NCBI RefSeq assembly: GCF_003693445.1 | Contig: NZ_RFAR01000052.1 | Location: forward strand, 35,168 to 99,167 | Direction of reading: 5' to 3' | Length of the DNA: 64,000 nt | DNA from: Aquitalea palustris | Lineage (GTDB): Bacteria; Pseudomonadota; Gammaproteobacteria; Burkholderiales; Chromobacteriaceae | Part shown: piece by piece, positions 53,942 through 64,000 of the stretch | How positions within the stretch are numbered: position 1 is the stretch's first letter | Layout of the letters: each line of letters begins with the position of its first letter | Made by a program: the position numbers and the translations under genes | The notes under the pieces: model-generated | What the model saw: the letters and a program-made list of their open reading frames with translations, nothing else | What the model was told of the DNA's origin: nothing | Databases searched by the model: none

Positions 53942-54616
53942 CTAGACGGCTGGCAGTGCCTGCACCGGCGCCATATTGGCCAGCACCCGCTCGAAGGGCT
54001 GGCGGAAACGGCTGGACACATAAGGAGCCAGGAAGTACAGCAGGCTCAGACAGCCCTCGCGGGCCACTACCTGTGCCTCTTGTGGGCAGCGGGCGATGTC
54101 AGGCCGGGCAATCCAGCCGGTTTGCAACAGCTGGAAATTGCGCGCCAGAAAACCGATCTGCACGTCGTCGCCTTCCAGCATGCCCTGATCGCGCAGCTTG
54201 AAAAACAGCTTTTCCACGCCACGGCTGATCAGTCCGGCCTCGATCTTGCTGTAGCTTTCGCGCAGCGACTGATTGACCGAAAACAGACTGGAGATGCTCT
54301 GCGGGATGAAACGGAAGGTCCACAGATGGCGCAATACCTTTTCCAGCAGCGACACCAGCCCCTCGATAGAGGCATTCACGCTCAGCTCGCCGGCGGCATT
54401 GAGGTAATCAGCCATGCCTTTGGAGTAACGGCGATACAGTTCGTTGATGATGTCTTCCTTGCAGGCAAAGTGGTAATACAGATTGCCGGTGCTGATATTC
54501 AGATAGCGCGCGATGTGATTGGTGGTGACGCTACGCTCACCCTGCTGGTTGAACAGCTGCAGGCTGGCTTCGACAATGCGGTCAAAGGTTGGACTTTTGC
54601 TTTCTTTACGGCTCAT
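53942..54616 (-). CDS. TetR-family transcriptional regulator
   Basis: The 224-residue protein has an N-terminal TetR helix-turn-helix (RIVEASLQLFNQQGERSVTTNHIARYLNISTGNLYYHFACKEDIINEL, about 11-58) and a helical ligand domain with a conserved-looking RFIPQSISSLF segment. It resembles TetR proteins that carry the TetR_C-type DUF6 or BetI-like core, but I cannot name the ligand. I use ATG 54616; the open frame to 54688 lacks homology. Its target is not evident, since neighbouring metY and the binding protein gene are both in the same direction. Confidence 0.87.
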   Translation of the reverse strand: MSRKESKSPTFDRIVEASLQLFNQQGERSVTTNHIARYLNISTGNLYYHFACKEDIINELYRRYSKGMADYLNAAGELSVNASIEGLVSLLEKVLRHLWTFRFIPQSISSLFSVNQSLRESYSKIEAGLISRGVEKLFFKLRDQGMLEGDDVQIGFLARNFQLLQTGWIARPDIARCPQEAQVVAREGCLSLLYFLAPYVSSRFRQPFERVLANMAPVQALPAV

Positions 54617-54762
54617 GGCAGGTTCTTCCCGATGTGCGGAACCCCGGGACAGACTGTTCCCGGCACCCGCTGCGTCTGTGATCGACAAACACCCGCGTAT
54701 GATACCGCAAGCCAGCCGCTGCCAGCACCTGCTTCGCAGTAGGCAACTGCGCTCGCAATAGA

Positions 54763-54787
54763 AAAAGGCAGCGTTACGCTGCCTTTT
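54763..54787 (-). terminator. Terminator after the peptide-binding protein gene
   Basis: An 11-bp stem AAAAGGCAGCG / CGCTGCCTTTT with a 3-base loop, 17 bases after the stop on the minus strand, with T-rich tail TTTTTC. Confidence 0.88.
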
Positions 54788-54803
54788 CTGTCTGCATCTG
54801 CGC

Positions 54804-56387
54804 CTACTGCACGCTTACCGCACCAAAGTTGACGCGGCCAAAGGGGTTGGCAACAAAGCCGGCCACTTCCTTGCGCTCCAGCACATAGGCGGTGGGGTGA
54901 GCCAGTGGCAGCCACAGCGCCTGATCGCTGATCTGCTTTTGCGCCTGCAGGTAAAGCTTGCTGCGCAGGGCAAAGTCGCTGGTTTTCTTGCCGTCGCTGA
55001 TCAGCTTGTCCAGCTGCGGATTGCAGTAGCGGGCGAAGTTGGTGCCCGACTGCACCGCTGCGCAGGAAAACTGCGGGGTGAGGAAGTTGTCCGGGTCGCC
55101 ATTGTCCCCGGCCCAGCCCATGAACAGCAGATCATGTTCGCCCGCCTTGCCGCGCTTGATCAGCTCGCCCCACTCGATCACCTTGATCTGCGCCCGGATG
55201 CCCACCTTGGCCAGATCAGCCTGCAGCAGCTCGGCGCCCGCCTTGGGGTTGGGGTTAAGCGTGCTGCCACTTGGCCTTACCCAGATGGTGGTGTCAAAAC
55301 CATTGGCCAAGCCGGCCTGCACCAGCAGTTTTTTCGCCCGTACCAGGTCTTGCGGGTAAGGCTTGATGGCCTTGTTATAGCCCCAGGTATTGGGCGGGTA
55401 AGGCAGAGTGGCCGCGCTGGCGGTGCCATCGAACACGGTTTTCAGATAGGTGTTCTTGTCAAAAGCCAGGTTGATGGCCTGACGCACCAGCACATTGTCA
55501 AAGGGCTTGTGCTGGCTGTTGATGGCGACAAAGGCGGTCATGAAGGCAGGCGTTTGCAGCACGCGGATCTTGCTGTCGTCCTTTACTGCCAGCACGTCTT
55601 GCGGCTTGGCGGACAAGGCCAGCTGGCACTCGCCGGCTTTCAGCTTTTGCACCCGCACCGTGGCGTCCGGGGTAATGGCATAGACCAGTGCCGACACCTT
55701 GGGCTTGGCACCCCAATAAGCTGGATTGGGCTGGTAGCGCACCACGCTGTCTTTCTGGAAGCTGCGCAGCACGAAGGGCCCAGTACCGATGGGCTTGCTG
55801 TTCAGCTCGGCCTGCTTGCCCGCGGCCAGCAACTGGCCGGCATACTCGGCCGAGTAGATGGAGGCAAAACCCATGCTCAGCGTGGACAGGAAGGTGGACT
55901 CGGGGTAGTTCAGCTCGAAGCGCACCGTGTTGTCATCCAGCTTGCTCACCGTCTTGATCAGCTTGGGCAGCTGCATGGACTGGGCATGCGGGTAGCCATT
56001 GGCGGCGGTCTTGTACCAGGGGTGCTCGGGGTTGAGCATGCGCTGGAAGGTAAACACCACGTCGTCGGCAGTGAGCTTGCGTGTGGGTTTGAAATAGTCG
56101 GTACTGTGGAAGGCTACGCCCGGACGCAGCTTGAAGGTGTAGCTGAGGCCATCGGCACTCACCTGCCAGCTGCTGGCCAGTCCCGGCTGCAATTTGCGGC
56201 TGGCGGCATCGTACTCCACCAGCCGGTTCATCAGCACATCGGCCGAGGCATTGGTGGTCACCAGCGAGTTGTACTGCACCACGTCGAAGCCTTCCGGATT
56301 GGCATCGGTACAGACGGTAAGCGGTTTGGCGGCCAGCGCCAGCGGGCTGGCCAGCATCAGGGCCAGCGCGAGGGTTCGCAGAGTCAT
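54804..56387 (-). CDS. ABC transporter peptide-binding protein (SBP family 5, DppA-like)
   Basis: The 527-residue protein has a signal peptide (MTLRTLALALMLASPLALA, cleavage about residue 20), then the family 5 pattern: CTDANPEGFDVVQYNS, LVEYDAASRKLQPGLASSWQVSADG, FKLRPGVAFH, FNPPYPPNTWGYN-like 'YPPNTWGYN' and the late WAGDNGDPDNF motif shared with dipeptide and heme-binding DppA. It binds peptides in the periplasm. No permease or ATPase genes are in the window, so it must use a transporter encoded elsewhere. GGAGA five bases before ATG 56387 supports the start. Confidence 0.92.
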   Translation of the reverse strand: MTLRTLALALMLASPLALAAKPLTVCTDANPEGFDVVQYNSLVTTNASADVLMNRLVEYDAASRKLQPGLASSWQVSADGLSYTFKLRPGVAFHSTDYFKPTRKLTADDVVFTFQRMLNPEHPWYKTAANGYPHAQSMQLPKLIKTVSKLDDNTVRFELNYPESTFLSTLSMGFASIYSAEYAGQLLAAGKQAELNSKPIGTGPFVLRSFQKDSVVRYQPNPAYWGAKPKVSALVYAITPDATVRVQKLKAGECQLALSAKPQDVLAVKDDSKIRVLQTPAFMTAFVAINSQHKPFDNVLVRQAINLAFDKNTYLKTVFDGTASAATLPYPPNTWGYNKAIKPYPQDLVRAKKLLVQAGLANGFDTTIWVRPSGSTLNPNPKAGAELLQADLAKVGIRAQIKVIEWGELIKRGKAGEHDLLFMGWAGDNGDPDNFLTPQFSCAAVQSGTNFARYCNPQLDKLISDGKKTSDFALRSKLYLQAQKQISDQALWLPLAHPTAYVLERKEVAGFVANPFGRVNFGAVSVQ

Positions 56388-56506
56388 GTTGGTCTCCATG
56401 CGGGGGAAGGCCGCCATGCGTGCGGGGCCCCGCTTGGGCATCAGCTTAAGGGAAGATGCGGCAAAATCAAATGACGCATTCCCGCTAAGCTTATTCACCA
56501 TCAGCA

Positions 56507-58525
56507 TCACACCGGGGCGGTGCTGTGCTCCAGCAATTCGTTGAAATGTGCCAGCGATACCGGCCGGCTGCACAGATAGCCCTGATACTGCTGGCAGCCC
56601 TGCTGGCGCAGCCAGTGGAGCTGGGCGTGGGTTTCCACCCCTTCGGCCACCATATTCAGCGAAAGAATGCGACACAGGCTGGTGATGAGCTGCGGAATCG
56701 CCGAGCTTTGTGGCAGGCCGGAAATAAAGGAGCGGTCGATTTTCAGGGTATTGAGGGGATAGTTCTGCAAATAGGCCAGATTGGAATAGCCGGTGCCAAA
56801 ATCATCAATGGCAATGGCAAAGCCCATGGCGCGCAAGCTGGCCAGCGTATCCAGCGTGTTCTGGTCATGTGCCAGCAGCAGCGATTCGGTAATTTCCAGT
56901 TCGATGGCGGCGGCGCGACAGGCACTGGCTTGCAGAATCTGCTGCAAGGCATCCGGCAGCGCCGGATCAGCAAACTGGCTGGCCGACAGATTGACCGACA
57001 CCTGCAAGCGCCTGCCCTGTGCTTCCCAGCGGGACAGCTGGCTGGCGACCTGTGCCAGTATCTGGCGGTCCAGCTCACGGATCAGACCACTTTCCTCGCA
57101 CACCGGGATGAAACTGTCGGGAAACAGCAGGCCACGCTCAGGATGCCGCCAGCGTGCCAGCGCTTCGGCGCCGACGATTTCGCCAGTGAAGCAATCCACC
57201 CGTGGCTGGTAGAAGGCTTCGAACTCGCCGTTTTCCAGTCCGCGACGGATCTCATACTCCAGGGCGAGACGAGTGCGCGCCCGGGCATCCATCGCCTTAT
57301 CATAAAACTGGATGCCATTGCGGCCGGCATCCTTGGCGCTATACATGGCCAGATCGGCATGCCGCATATGGCCCTGGATATCCTCGGCGCCATCCTGGCA
57401 CAGGCTGATGCCCACCGAGGCCGTCAGCCTGACTTCCTGTCCGCGCAACCATAGCGGCCGCGCCAGCGCCTCGACCATGGCAGCAGCCAGCACGGCGGCC
57501 TGTTGCTGCACTTGCGGTGCACACAGCAGCACCAGGAATTCATCCCCACCCTGCCGTGCCAGTTGCTGATGCGGTGTCAGCAGTGCTTTCAGCCGCTCGC
57601 CCATCTGCACCAGCAGCAGGTCGCCAAAGGCATGGCCCAGGCTGTCATTGATATTCTTGAACCGGTCCAGATCGATACACAGCAGGGCCGCTTGCCAGCC
57701 CTGGCGCTTGGCCTGCTGCAGCAGCGCCGGATAACTCTGCAACACGAAATTGCGGTTGGGCAGGCCAGTCAGGGTGTCGTGCATGGCCAGGTAACGGGCG
57801 CGGGCTTCGGCATCTTTCAGCTCACTGACATCCACTTCGCTGATCAGCACGGCGTCTGCGCCGGACACCGCATCGCGACAATGGCGCGCCGATACTTCGT
57901 GCCAGCGCTCGCCATGGCGGGTCATCACCTGCGCCACCAGCCGCCCCTTGCCTTGCTGCTGCAATTGCAGCTGTAACAATTCGCGATCGGCAGCATGGAT
58001 CAGGTGCGCCTGCCAGCTCTCGGCCGGATCGACCACTTTCTCACGCGCGGCCGGATTGCGGTACAAGGCCGGGCCATCCGCCTGATAAAGGGTGATCAAC
58101 ACCGGCAAGTGCAATAGCGCCTCGGCGCTGCGCAGGGTGTTGGGATCGGCCTGCAATTCGCCCAGGGCCTCACACAGCATCATCATGCTGCCCTGATGGC
58201 GCAGGCCGCTGAACACCACTTGCAGACTGCGCGGCTTGCCATTGGGGTAGAGCGTCCACGATTCGGAAAACTCCATGCCGAAACGCTCGAAATCACTCTG
58301 ATACTGACGCAGGCGACGCGCCACCGACTCGGACATGTCGCGCCCCATGTCGCGGCCACGCAATTCGTCCAGCGTGGTGGCATCCCACACCTTGAGTGCC
58401 TCGGCATTGGCCCAGTACACCCGCTGCCGGTCGATATCAAACACCCATACCGGATGCCGCAGCCTTGCCAACAAGGCAAAACGTGCCATCGTTTCTTCAG
58501 TAAGCGATGTTAGCTCGTGCAGCAT
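56507..58525 (-). CDS. PAS-GGDEF-EAL cyclic-di-GMP signalling protein
   Basis: The 672-residue cytoplasmic protein has one clear PAS-like sensor (about 20-115), a second PAS-like region (about 130-235), a GGDEF domain (about 240-410, motif GGDEF at 326-330, intact) and an EAL domain (about 425-665, EAL at 454-456, IDDFGTGYSN and VAEGVET intact). No RxxD inhibition site is seen five residues before GGDEF. Both catalytic activities are possible; which dominates cannot be read. I use ATG 58525; a TTG at 58537 is an alternative. It is transcribed alone, downstream of a 352-base region. Confidence 0.9.
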   Translation of the reverse strand: MLHELTSLTEETMARFALLARLRHPVWVFDIDRQRVYWANAEALKVWDATTLDELRGRDMGRDMSESVARRLRQYQSDFERFGMEFSESWTLYPNGKPRSLQVVFSGLRHQGSMMMLCEALGELQADPNTLRSAEALLHLPVLITLYQADGPALYRNPAAREKVVDPAESWQAHLIHAADRELLQLQLQQQGKGRLVAQVMTRHGERWHEVSARHCRDAVSGADAVLISEVDVSELKDAEARARYLAMHDTLTGLPNRNFVLQSYPALLQQAKRQGWQAALLCIDLDRFKNINDSLGHAFGDLLLVQMGERLKALLTPHQQLARQGGDEFLVLLCAPQVQQQAAVLAAAMVEALARPLWLRGQEVRLTASVGISLCQDGAEDIQGHMRHADLAMYSAKDAGRNGIQFYDKAMDARARTRLALEYEIRRGLENGEFEAFYQPRVDCFTGEIVGAEALARWRHPERGLLFPDSFIPVCEESGLIRELDRQILAQVASQLSRWEAQGRRLQVSVNLSASQFADPALPDALQQILQASACRAAAIELEITESLLLAHDQNTLDTLASLRAMGFAIAIDDFGTGYSNLAYLQNYPLNTLKIDRSFISGLPQSSAIPQLITSLCRILSLNMVAEGVETHAQLHWLRQQGCQQYQGYLCSRPVSLAHFNELLEHSTAPV

Positions 58526-58816
58526 AGCGACTTTCAACCTGATCCCAACATGAATATTGCCGTCGTGTTCATTGCATCCTCCCCCGGCAGTGGAAGGACG
58601 GCTATTCTAGCAACCATCCACCATGAAGCTGCTTTTTTTAAGATAAGCACTAAAAATAAATCACGCTTTTTTAACAGCCACAGCTTGCCAGCGCCATTTT
58701 TTCATGACAAACAACTGTGGCAGAATATCCCACCCACCGCATAGAGTATTTGCTCCAGAGCAAAAGCAGGCGCTTAAGCATGACAAAATCCCACCCCTCA
58801 TCAGCAGACCGACAAG
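58526..58816. other. Intergenic region between the GGDEF-EAL gene and the gcvP terminator
   Basis: About 290 AT-richer bases. I find no supportable gene. A small stem TTTGCT-CCAG-AGCAAA lies at about 58751-58766. The promoter of the GGDEF-EAL gene should be here on the minus strand, near the T- and A-rich run at 58630-58700, but no clear hexamer pair stands out. Confidence 0.4.
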
Positions 58817-58843
58817 AAAAAACCCCGCTCGCGCGGGGTTTTT
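58817..58843 (-). terminator. Terminator after gcvP
   Basis: AAAAACCCCGC / GCGGGGTTTTT form an 11-bp stem with a 4-base loop, 35 bases beyond the gcvP stop. T-runs on both sides make it bidirectional in principle. Confidence 0.9.
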
Positions 58844-58877
58844 GCATAAGCGGCGGGCGGTAGCCCGCAGGGCTGAT

Positions 58878-61730
<2,853 letters not shown>

Positions 61731-61784
61731 GGGGGTGTCCGGTAATGAAGAGCAGAACCAGAGAATCCATTCAAGATCTAGCGA

Positions 61785-61899
61785 GCTAGAGCGAGACAAG
61801 GCGAAAACGATCGATAAAAAATGGGGAAGCGGAATTTACACAGCGTAAATGCGCATTCCGTAAATCTTTTTAACGCCGTATCGCCCCATATCTACTAGC
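61785..61899. repeat. Palindromic element between gcvH and gcvP (possible dispersed repeat)
   Basis: The outer arms are imperfectly inverted (GCTAG..GCGAGACAAGGCG at 61785-61803 against CGCCGTATCGCC....CTAGC at 61874-61899). The core has nested perfect arms CGGAAT / ATTCCG (61830-61835, 61855-61860) and ATTTAC / GTAAAT (61834-61839, 61845-61850). There is no coding capacity. The layout resembles short palindromic intergenic repeats or MITE-like elements. I see only one copy in the window, so 'repeat' is inference. Confidence 0.4.
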
Positions 61900-61928
61900 C
61901 CAGCAGATATTGAGCGGGTTCTGAAAGT

Positions 61929-61964
61929 GAAAAAGCCCCGCGATGGTCAGCATCACGAGGCTTT
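61929..61964 (-). terminator. Terminator-like stem after gcvH
   Basis: AAAGCC / GGCTTT and GATG / CATC pair around two mismatches (stem about 61932-61964). The minus-strand tail is TTTTTC. It lies about 13 bases after the gcvH stop and could reduce transcription into gcvP. Confidence 0.6.
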
Positions 61965-61976
61965 GTCAGCGTGCAA

Positions 61977-62360
61977 TCAGGCGCCGATTTCCTTGGCGTA
62001 GCCAGCGGCATCCAGCAGGCTGTCCAGATCAGCGGCATTGGCCGGCTTGATCTTGAAGAACCAGCCGGCGGCATACGGCTCGCTGTTGGCCAGCTCGGGA
62101 GCGGCTTCCAGTTCGGCGTTCACTTCCAGCACTTCACCGGCGATCGGGGCGTATACGTCGGAAGCGGCTTTTACCGATTCCACCACGCCGGCTTGCTCTT
62201 CAGCAGCCAGCTGCGCGCCCACTTTCGGCAGCTCGACAAACACGATGTCGCCCAGCAGCTCTTGTGCGTGTTCGGTAATGCCCACGGTTACGGAACCGTC
62301 AGCTTCCAGACGCAGCCATTCGTGGCTGGCAACGTATTTCAGGTCGGCAGGAATGCTCAT
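61977..62360 (-). CDS. gcvH: Glycine cleavage system H protein
   Basis: The 127-residue lipoyl-carrier protein has the modified lysine Lys64 in [15 protein letters not shown]. It shuttles the aminomethyl and reduced lipoyl groups between the P, T and L proteins. It lies 65 bases after gcvT in the same direction. The sequence is complete. Confidence 0.97.
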   Translation of the reverse strand: MSIPADLKYVASHEWLRLEADGSVTVGITEHAQELLGDIVFVELPKVGAQLAAEEQAGVVESVKAASDVYAPIAGEVLEVNAELEAAPELANSEPYAAGWFFKIKPANAADLDSLLDAAGYAKEIGA

Positions 62361-62425
62361 TTGACTCTATCTCCACTAAGTATGCGATGTCGGTGCGGGC
62401 AGCCGCTGGCCGCCCGAGCCAGTGT

Positions 62426-63514
62426 TCAGTTGAAAACTTTCTTGCCGTTGCGCACGAACGGCATCTTCACCACGCGGACAGCGGTGAGCGTACCACGCAA
62501 ATCCACCTGCGCGTTGTCGCCGGTGGCGGCCGGGACACGGGCGATGGCAATGGAATGCTTGAGGGTGGGCGAGAAGGTGCCGCTGGTGATAATGCCCTCA
62601 CCCACGCCTTCCACTACCACTTTCTGGCCCTCACGCAGCACGCCACGGCCTTCTAGCACCAGGCCCACCTGCTTCATCGGCACACCGGCGGCCTTTTGGG
62701 CTTCCAGCGCCTTGCGGCCGATGAAGTCACGGCTGGCCGGTTCCCAGGCAATGGTCCAGCCCATGCCGGCCTGTAGCGGGGACACGGTTTCGTCCATGTC
62801 GTGGCCGTACAGATTCATGCCGGCTTCCAGACGCAGGGTGTCGCGCGCGCCCAGGCCAATGGGGGCCACGCCGGCAGCAACGAGTTCATTGAAGAAGGTG
62901 ATGGCTTCGCCAGCCGGAATCATGATTTCCAGGCCGTCTTCCCCGGTATAGCCGGTACGGGCAAAGAACCAGTCGCCTGCAGGCAAGCCCTGGAATACCT
63001 TGAGTGATTGAATGGCGTCGGCCAGTTGCGGCTTTACCGCACAGACCTTGGCAATGGCCGTGGGGCCTTGCACGGCCAGCATGGCGAGATCGCGACGCAC
63101 ATTGAGGGAAACATCAAAACCGGCCTTATGGCTATCCATCCAGGCCAGGTCTTTGTCGGTGGTACCGGCATTCACCACCATGCGGTAGCCATAGGAAGTG
63201 AGGTAGACAATCAGGTCGTCCACCACGGTGCCGTCTTCGGTCAGCATGCCGGAGTACAGGGCCTTGCCTTCGAAGGGCAGCTTGGCCACGTCGTTGGCGA
63301 TCAGCTGTTGCAGCCAGGCTTTGGCGTCGGCACCGCTGATGTCGATCACGGTCATGTGGGACACATCGAACATGCCGGCGTCGCTGCGCACGATCTCATG
63401 TTCCTTCAGCTGGGAGCCGTAATGGATGGGCATTTCCCAACCGGCGAAATCAACCATCTTGGCGCCAGCGGCGACATGAGCGTCAAACAGGGGGGTACGT
63501 TTCGGGGCCGTCAT
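62426..63514 (-). CDS. gcvT: Aminomethyltransferase (glycine cleavage T protein)
   Basis: The 362-residue folate-binding protein has the GcvT start [28 protein letters not shown] and the catalytic aspartate region MFDVSHM. It transfers the methylene group to tetrahydrofolate and releases ammonia. I use ATG 63514 with AAGGA 9-13 bases upstream; the frame is open to 63577 but that stretch belongs to the riboswitch expression platform. It is the first gene of the gcvT-gcvH-gcvP unit. Confidence 0.96.
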   Translation of the reverse strand: MTAPKRTPLFDAHVAAGAKMVDFAGWEMPIHYGSQLKEHEIVRSDAGMFDVSHMTVIDISGADAKAWLQQLIANDVAKLPFEGKALYSGMLTEDGTVVDDLIVYLTSYGYRMVVNAGTTDKDLAWMDSHKAGFDVSLNVRRDLAMLAVQGPTAIAKVCAVKPQLADAIQSLKVFQGLPAGDWFFARTGYTGEDGLEIMIPAGEAITFFNELVAAGVAPIGLGARDTLRLEAGMNLYGHDMDETVSPLQAGMGWTIAWEPASRDFIGRKALEAQKAAGVPMKQVGLVLEGRGVLREGQKVVVEGVGEGIITSGTFSPTLKHSIAIARVPAATGDNAQVDLRGTLTAVRVVKMPFVRNGKKVFN

Positions 63515-63560
63515 CTGTGCGTCCTTGCAAAGGGGGTGTTTTGCCTGTCTTGGTACAACA

Positions 63561-63755
63561 CCCCTCTGTCCTGACACCTGAGATTTTCCGGCGGGCGTTT
63601 TCAGCCGCCGTTAGCCCCTTCGGTGGCTACCTCGATGGGCAGCGCTCTCCAGAGTAAAGCAGATACGTGATATCCGATGATGCAGTCCTTTTGCCTGAGC
63701 GATTGCGGGTGCGCTTGCGCCTTCGGCGGCGGTCTTGCTGACCGCTCTCTCCTGC
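63561..63755 (-). promoter_or_regulatory. Tandem glycine riboswitch controlling gcvTHP
   Basis: Read on the minus strand, aptamer 1 (63755-63681) has GGAGAGAGCGG, CCGCCGAAGGCGCAAGC and CGCTCAGGCAAAAGGAC. Aptamer 2 (63654-63561) has CTGGAGAGCGCTG, CCACCGAAGGGGCTAAC and AATCTCAGGTGTCAGGAC. Both have the CCGAAGG and CUCAGG(N)AAAGGAC-type signatures of the glycine class, with a 26-base linker as in tandem forms. It ends 46 bases before gcvT, so it probably works at translation initiation or early elongation to turn on glycine breakdown when glycine is abundant. Confidence 0.95.
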
Positions 63756-63821
63756 ATGATGCGGCGATTATCGTTGCAGAAACAGGCAAAGGCAAGCCGA
63801 GAATATCTTCACGCAAAGCCA

Positions 63822-63851
63822 TTTATCCTGTTGTTTCTGCTTGATTTTCAA
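63822..63851 (-). promoter_or_regulatory. Candidate promoter of the gcv riboswitch transcript
   Basis: On the minus strand TTGAAA (plus 63846-63851) and GATAAA (plus 63822-63827) are 18 bases apart, which would start the RNA about 60 bases before aptamer 1. It is a moderate match only; other hexamers in this AT-rich stretch are possible. Confidence 0.35.
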
Positions 63852-63876
63852 TATCGAAAATTTACGAAAAATATAA

Positions 63877-63917
63877 TTGTCACAATATATTCATTAGTGA
63901 TCACCATTTCGTGACAA
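63877..63917. promoter_or_regulatory. GTGAC half-site cluster upstream of the gcv unit
   Basis: TTGTCAC (63877-63883) and GTGACAA (63911-63917) are perfectly inverted, and a GTGATCAC palindrome (63897-63904) lies between them in AT-rich DNA. The layout suggests a regulator binding array for gcv transcription. The regulator is unknown (a GcvA, CRP-like or other protein is possible). Confidence 0.35.
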
Positions 63918-63923
63918 ACATAA

Positions 63924-63951
63924 AACAAGGGCTGCCATGGCAGCCCTTGTT
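63924..63951 (-). terminator. Terminator at the right end
   Basis: A perfect 28-base palindrome, AACAAGGGCTGCCA and its inverse, forms a long stem. On the minus strand TTGTTTTATG follows. It probably ends the gene whose last codons lie at 63973-64000. Confidence 0.75.
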
Positions 63952-63972
63952 CATCTACATCTCACCCGCCTC

Positions 63973-64000
63973 TTAGCCAACGTCACCGCGCAGCAGCAGG
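63973..64000 (-). CDS. C-terminal end of an unidentified minus-strand gene (partial)
   Basis: The minus strand reads ...LLLRGDVG then TAA at 63973-63975, 22 bases before a strong palindromic terminator, so a gene probably enters from beyond the window. Eight residues are too few to name it. The frame choice rests only on the stop-to-terminator spacing. Confidence 0.35.

Noticed and set aside
63601..63822. A 73-codon minus-strand frame upstream of gcvT
   Set aside because: It lies entirely over the tandem glycine riboswitch and its leader, whose structure explains the sequence conservation. There is no ribosome site.

Overview
The window looks like a chromosomal segment of a GC-rich betaproteobacterium. 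The protein repertoire and several conserved gene orders fit the Neisseriales, family Chromobacteriaceae (Chromobacterium, Aquitalea or Vogesella type). These orders are cmk-rpsA-ihfB-lapA-lapB-pyrF-ugd-hldA-hldD, yceD-rpmF-plsX-fabH-fabD-fabG-acpP-fabF-pabB-pabC, and gcvT-gcvH-gcvP behind a glycine riboswitch. The genus is inferred from family knowledge, not from a search. I saw no rRNA, tRNA, CRISPR array, prophage or insertion sequence. Almost all of the window is core or metabolic chromosome.

Layout. 1-2.0 kb: the end of efp, a DinB-like protein and zapE. 2.2-5.1 kb: acetoacetate decarboxylase, 3-hydroxybutyrate dehydrogenase and a patatin-like lipase, probably one unit for ketone-body or polyhydroxybutyrate turnover. 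5.1-15 kb, minus strand: cysM, then the cell-envelope and housekeeping run listed above (LPS heptose, UDP-glucuronate, LPS assembly control by LapA/LapB, IHF beta, ribosomal protein S1, CMP kinase). 15-20 kb: aroA, a MazG-like protein, cytochrome b561, and a divergent MFS exporter/LysR pair. 20-30.7 kb: a sugar island with a LacI regulator, fruB-fruK-fruA (fructose PTS), a GPH-type glycoside transporter and a cytoplasmic family 3 beta-glucosidase. 31-35 kb: a YciH/SUI1 protein, then a XRE-cupin regulator, a PuuB-like FAD oxidase and an ornithine-decarboxylase-like enzyme (polyamine module). 35-38 kb: a short-chain dehydrogenase coupled to tyrA, a DUF4936 protein and an EAL protein. 38-47 kb: folate (pabB, pabC) and fatty-acid/phospholipid synthesis genes. 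47-52 kb: maf, an RsmI-like methyltransferase, pncB, a DUF2520 protein, lemA with a GIDE/EF-hand membrane protein, and a BLUF photoreceptor. 52-58.5 kb: metY, TetR, a peptide-binding protein and a GGDEF-EAL protein. 58.8-63.8 kb: gcvP, gcvH, gcvT and the riboswitch.

How they work together. Most of the window supports macromolecule and envelope synthesis. The accessory logic lies in the sugar island and the polyamine module. In the sugar island, fructose enters as fructose 1-phosphate and FruK converts it to fructose 1,6-bisphosphate, while imported beta-glucosides are cut inside the cell by the GH3 enzyme.

The least ordinary signals are non-coding. (1) A 3' region after the beta-glucosidase carries two perfect interleaved helices ahead of a terminator that is nearly copied from the one after fruA. 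(2) A structured 188-base leader with an intrinsic terminator precedes the decarboxylase gene. (3) A palindromic element lies between gcvH and gcvP. (4) Inverted-repeat operator candidates sit upstream of the XRE-cupin, LysR, fru, fabF and gcv genes. Among proteins, the BLUF domain without its usual Trp/Met pair and the GIDE/EF-hand protein next to LemA deserve a look.
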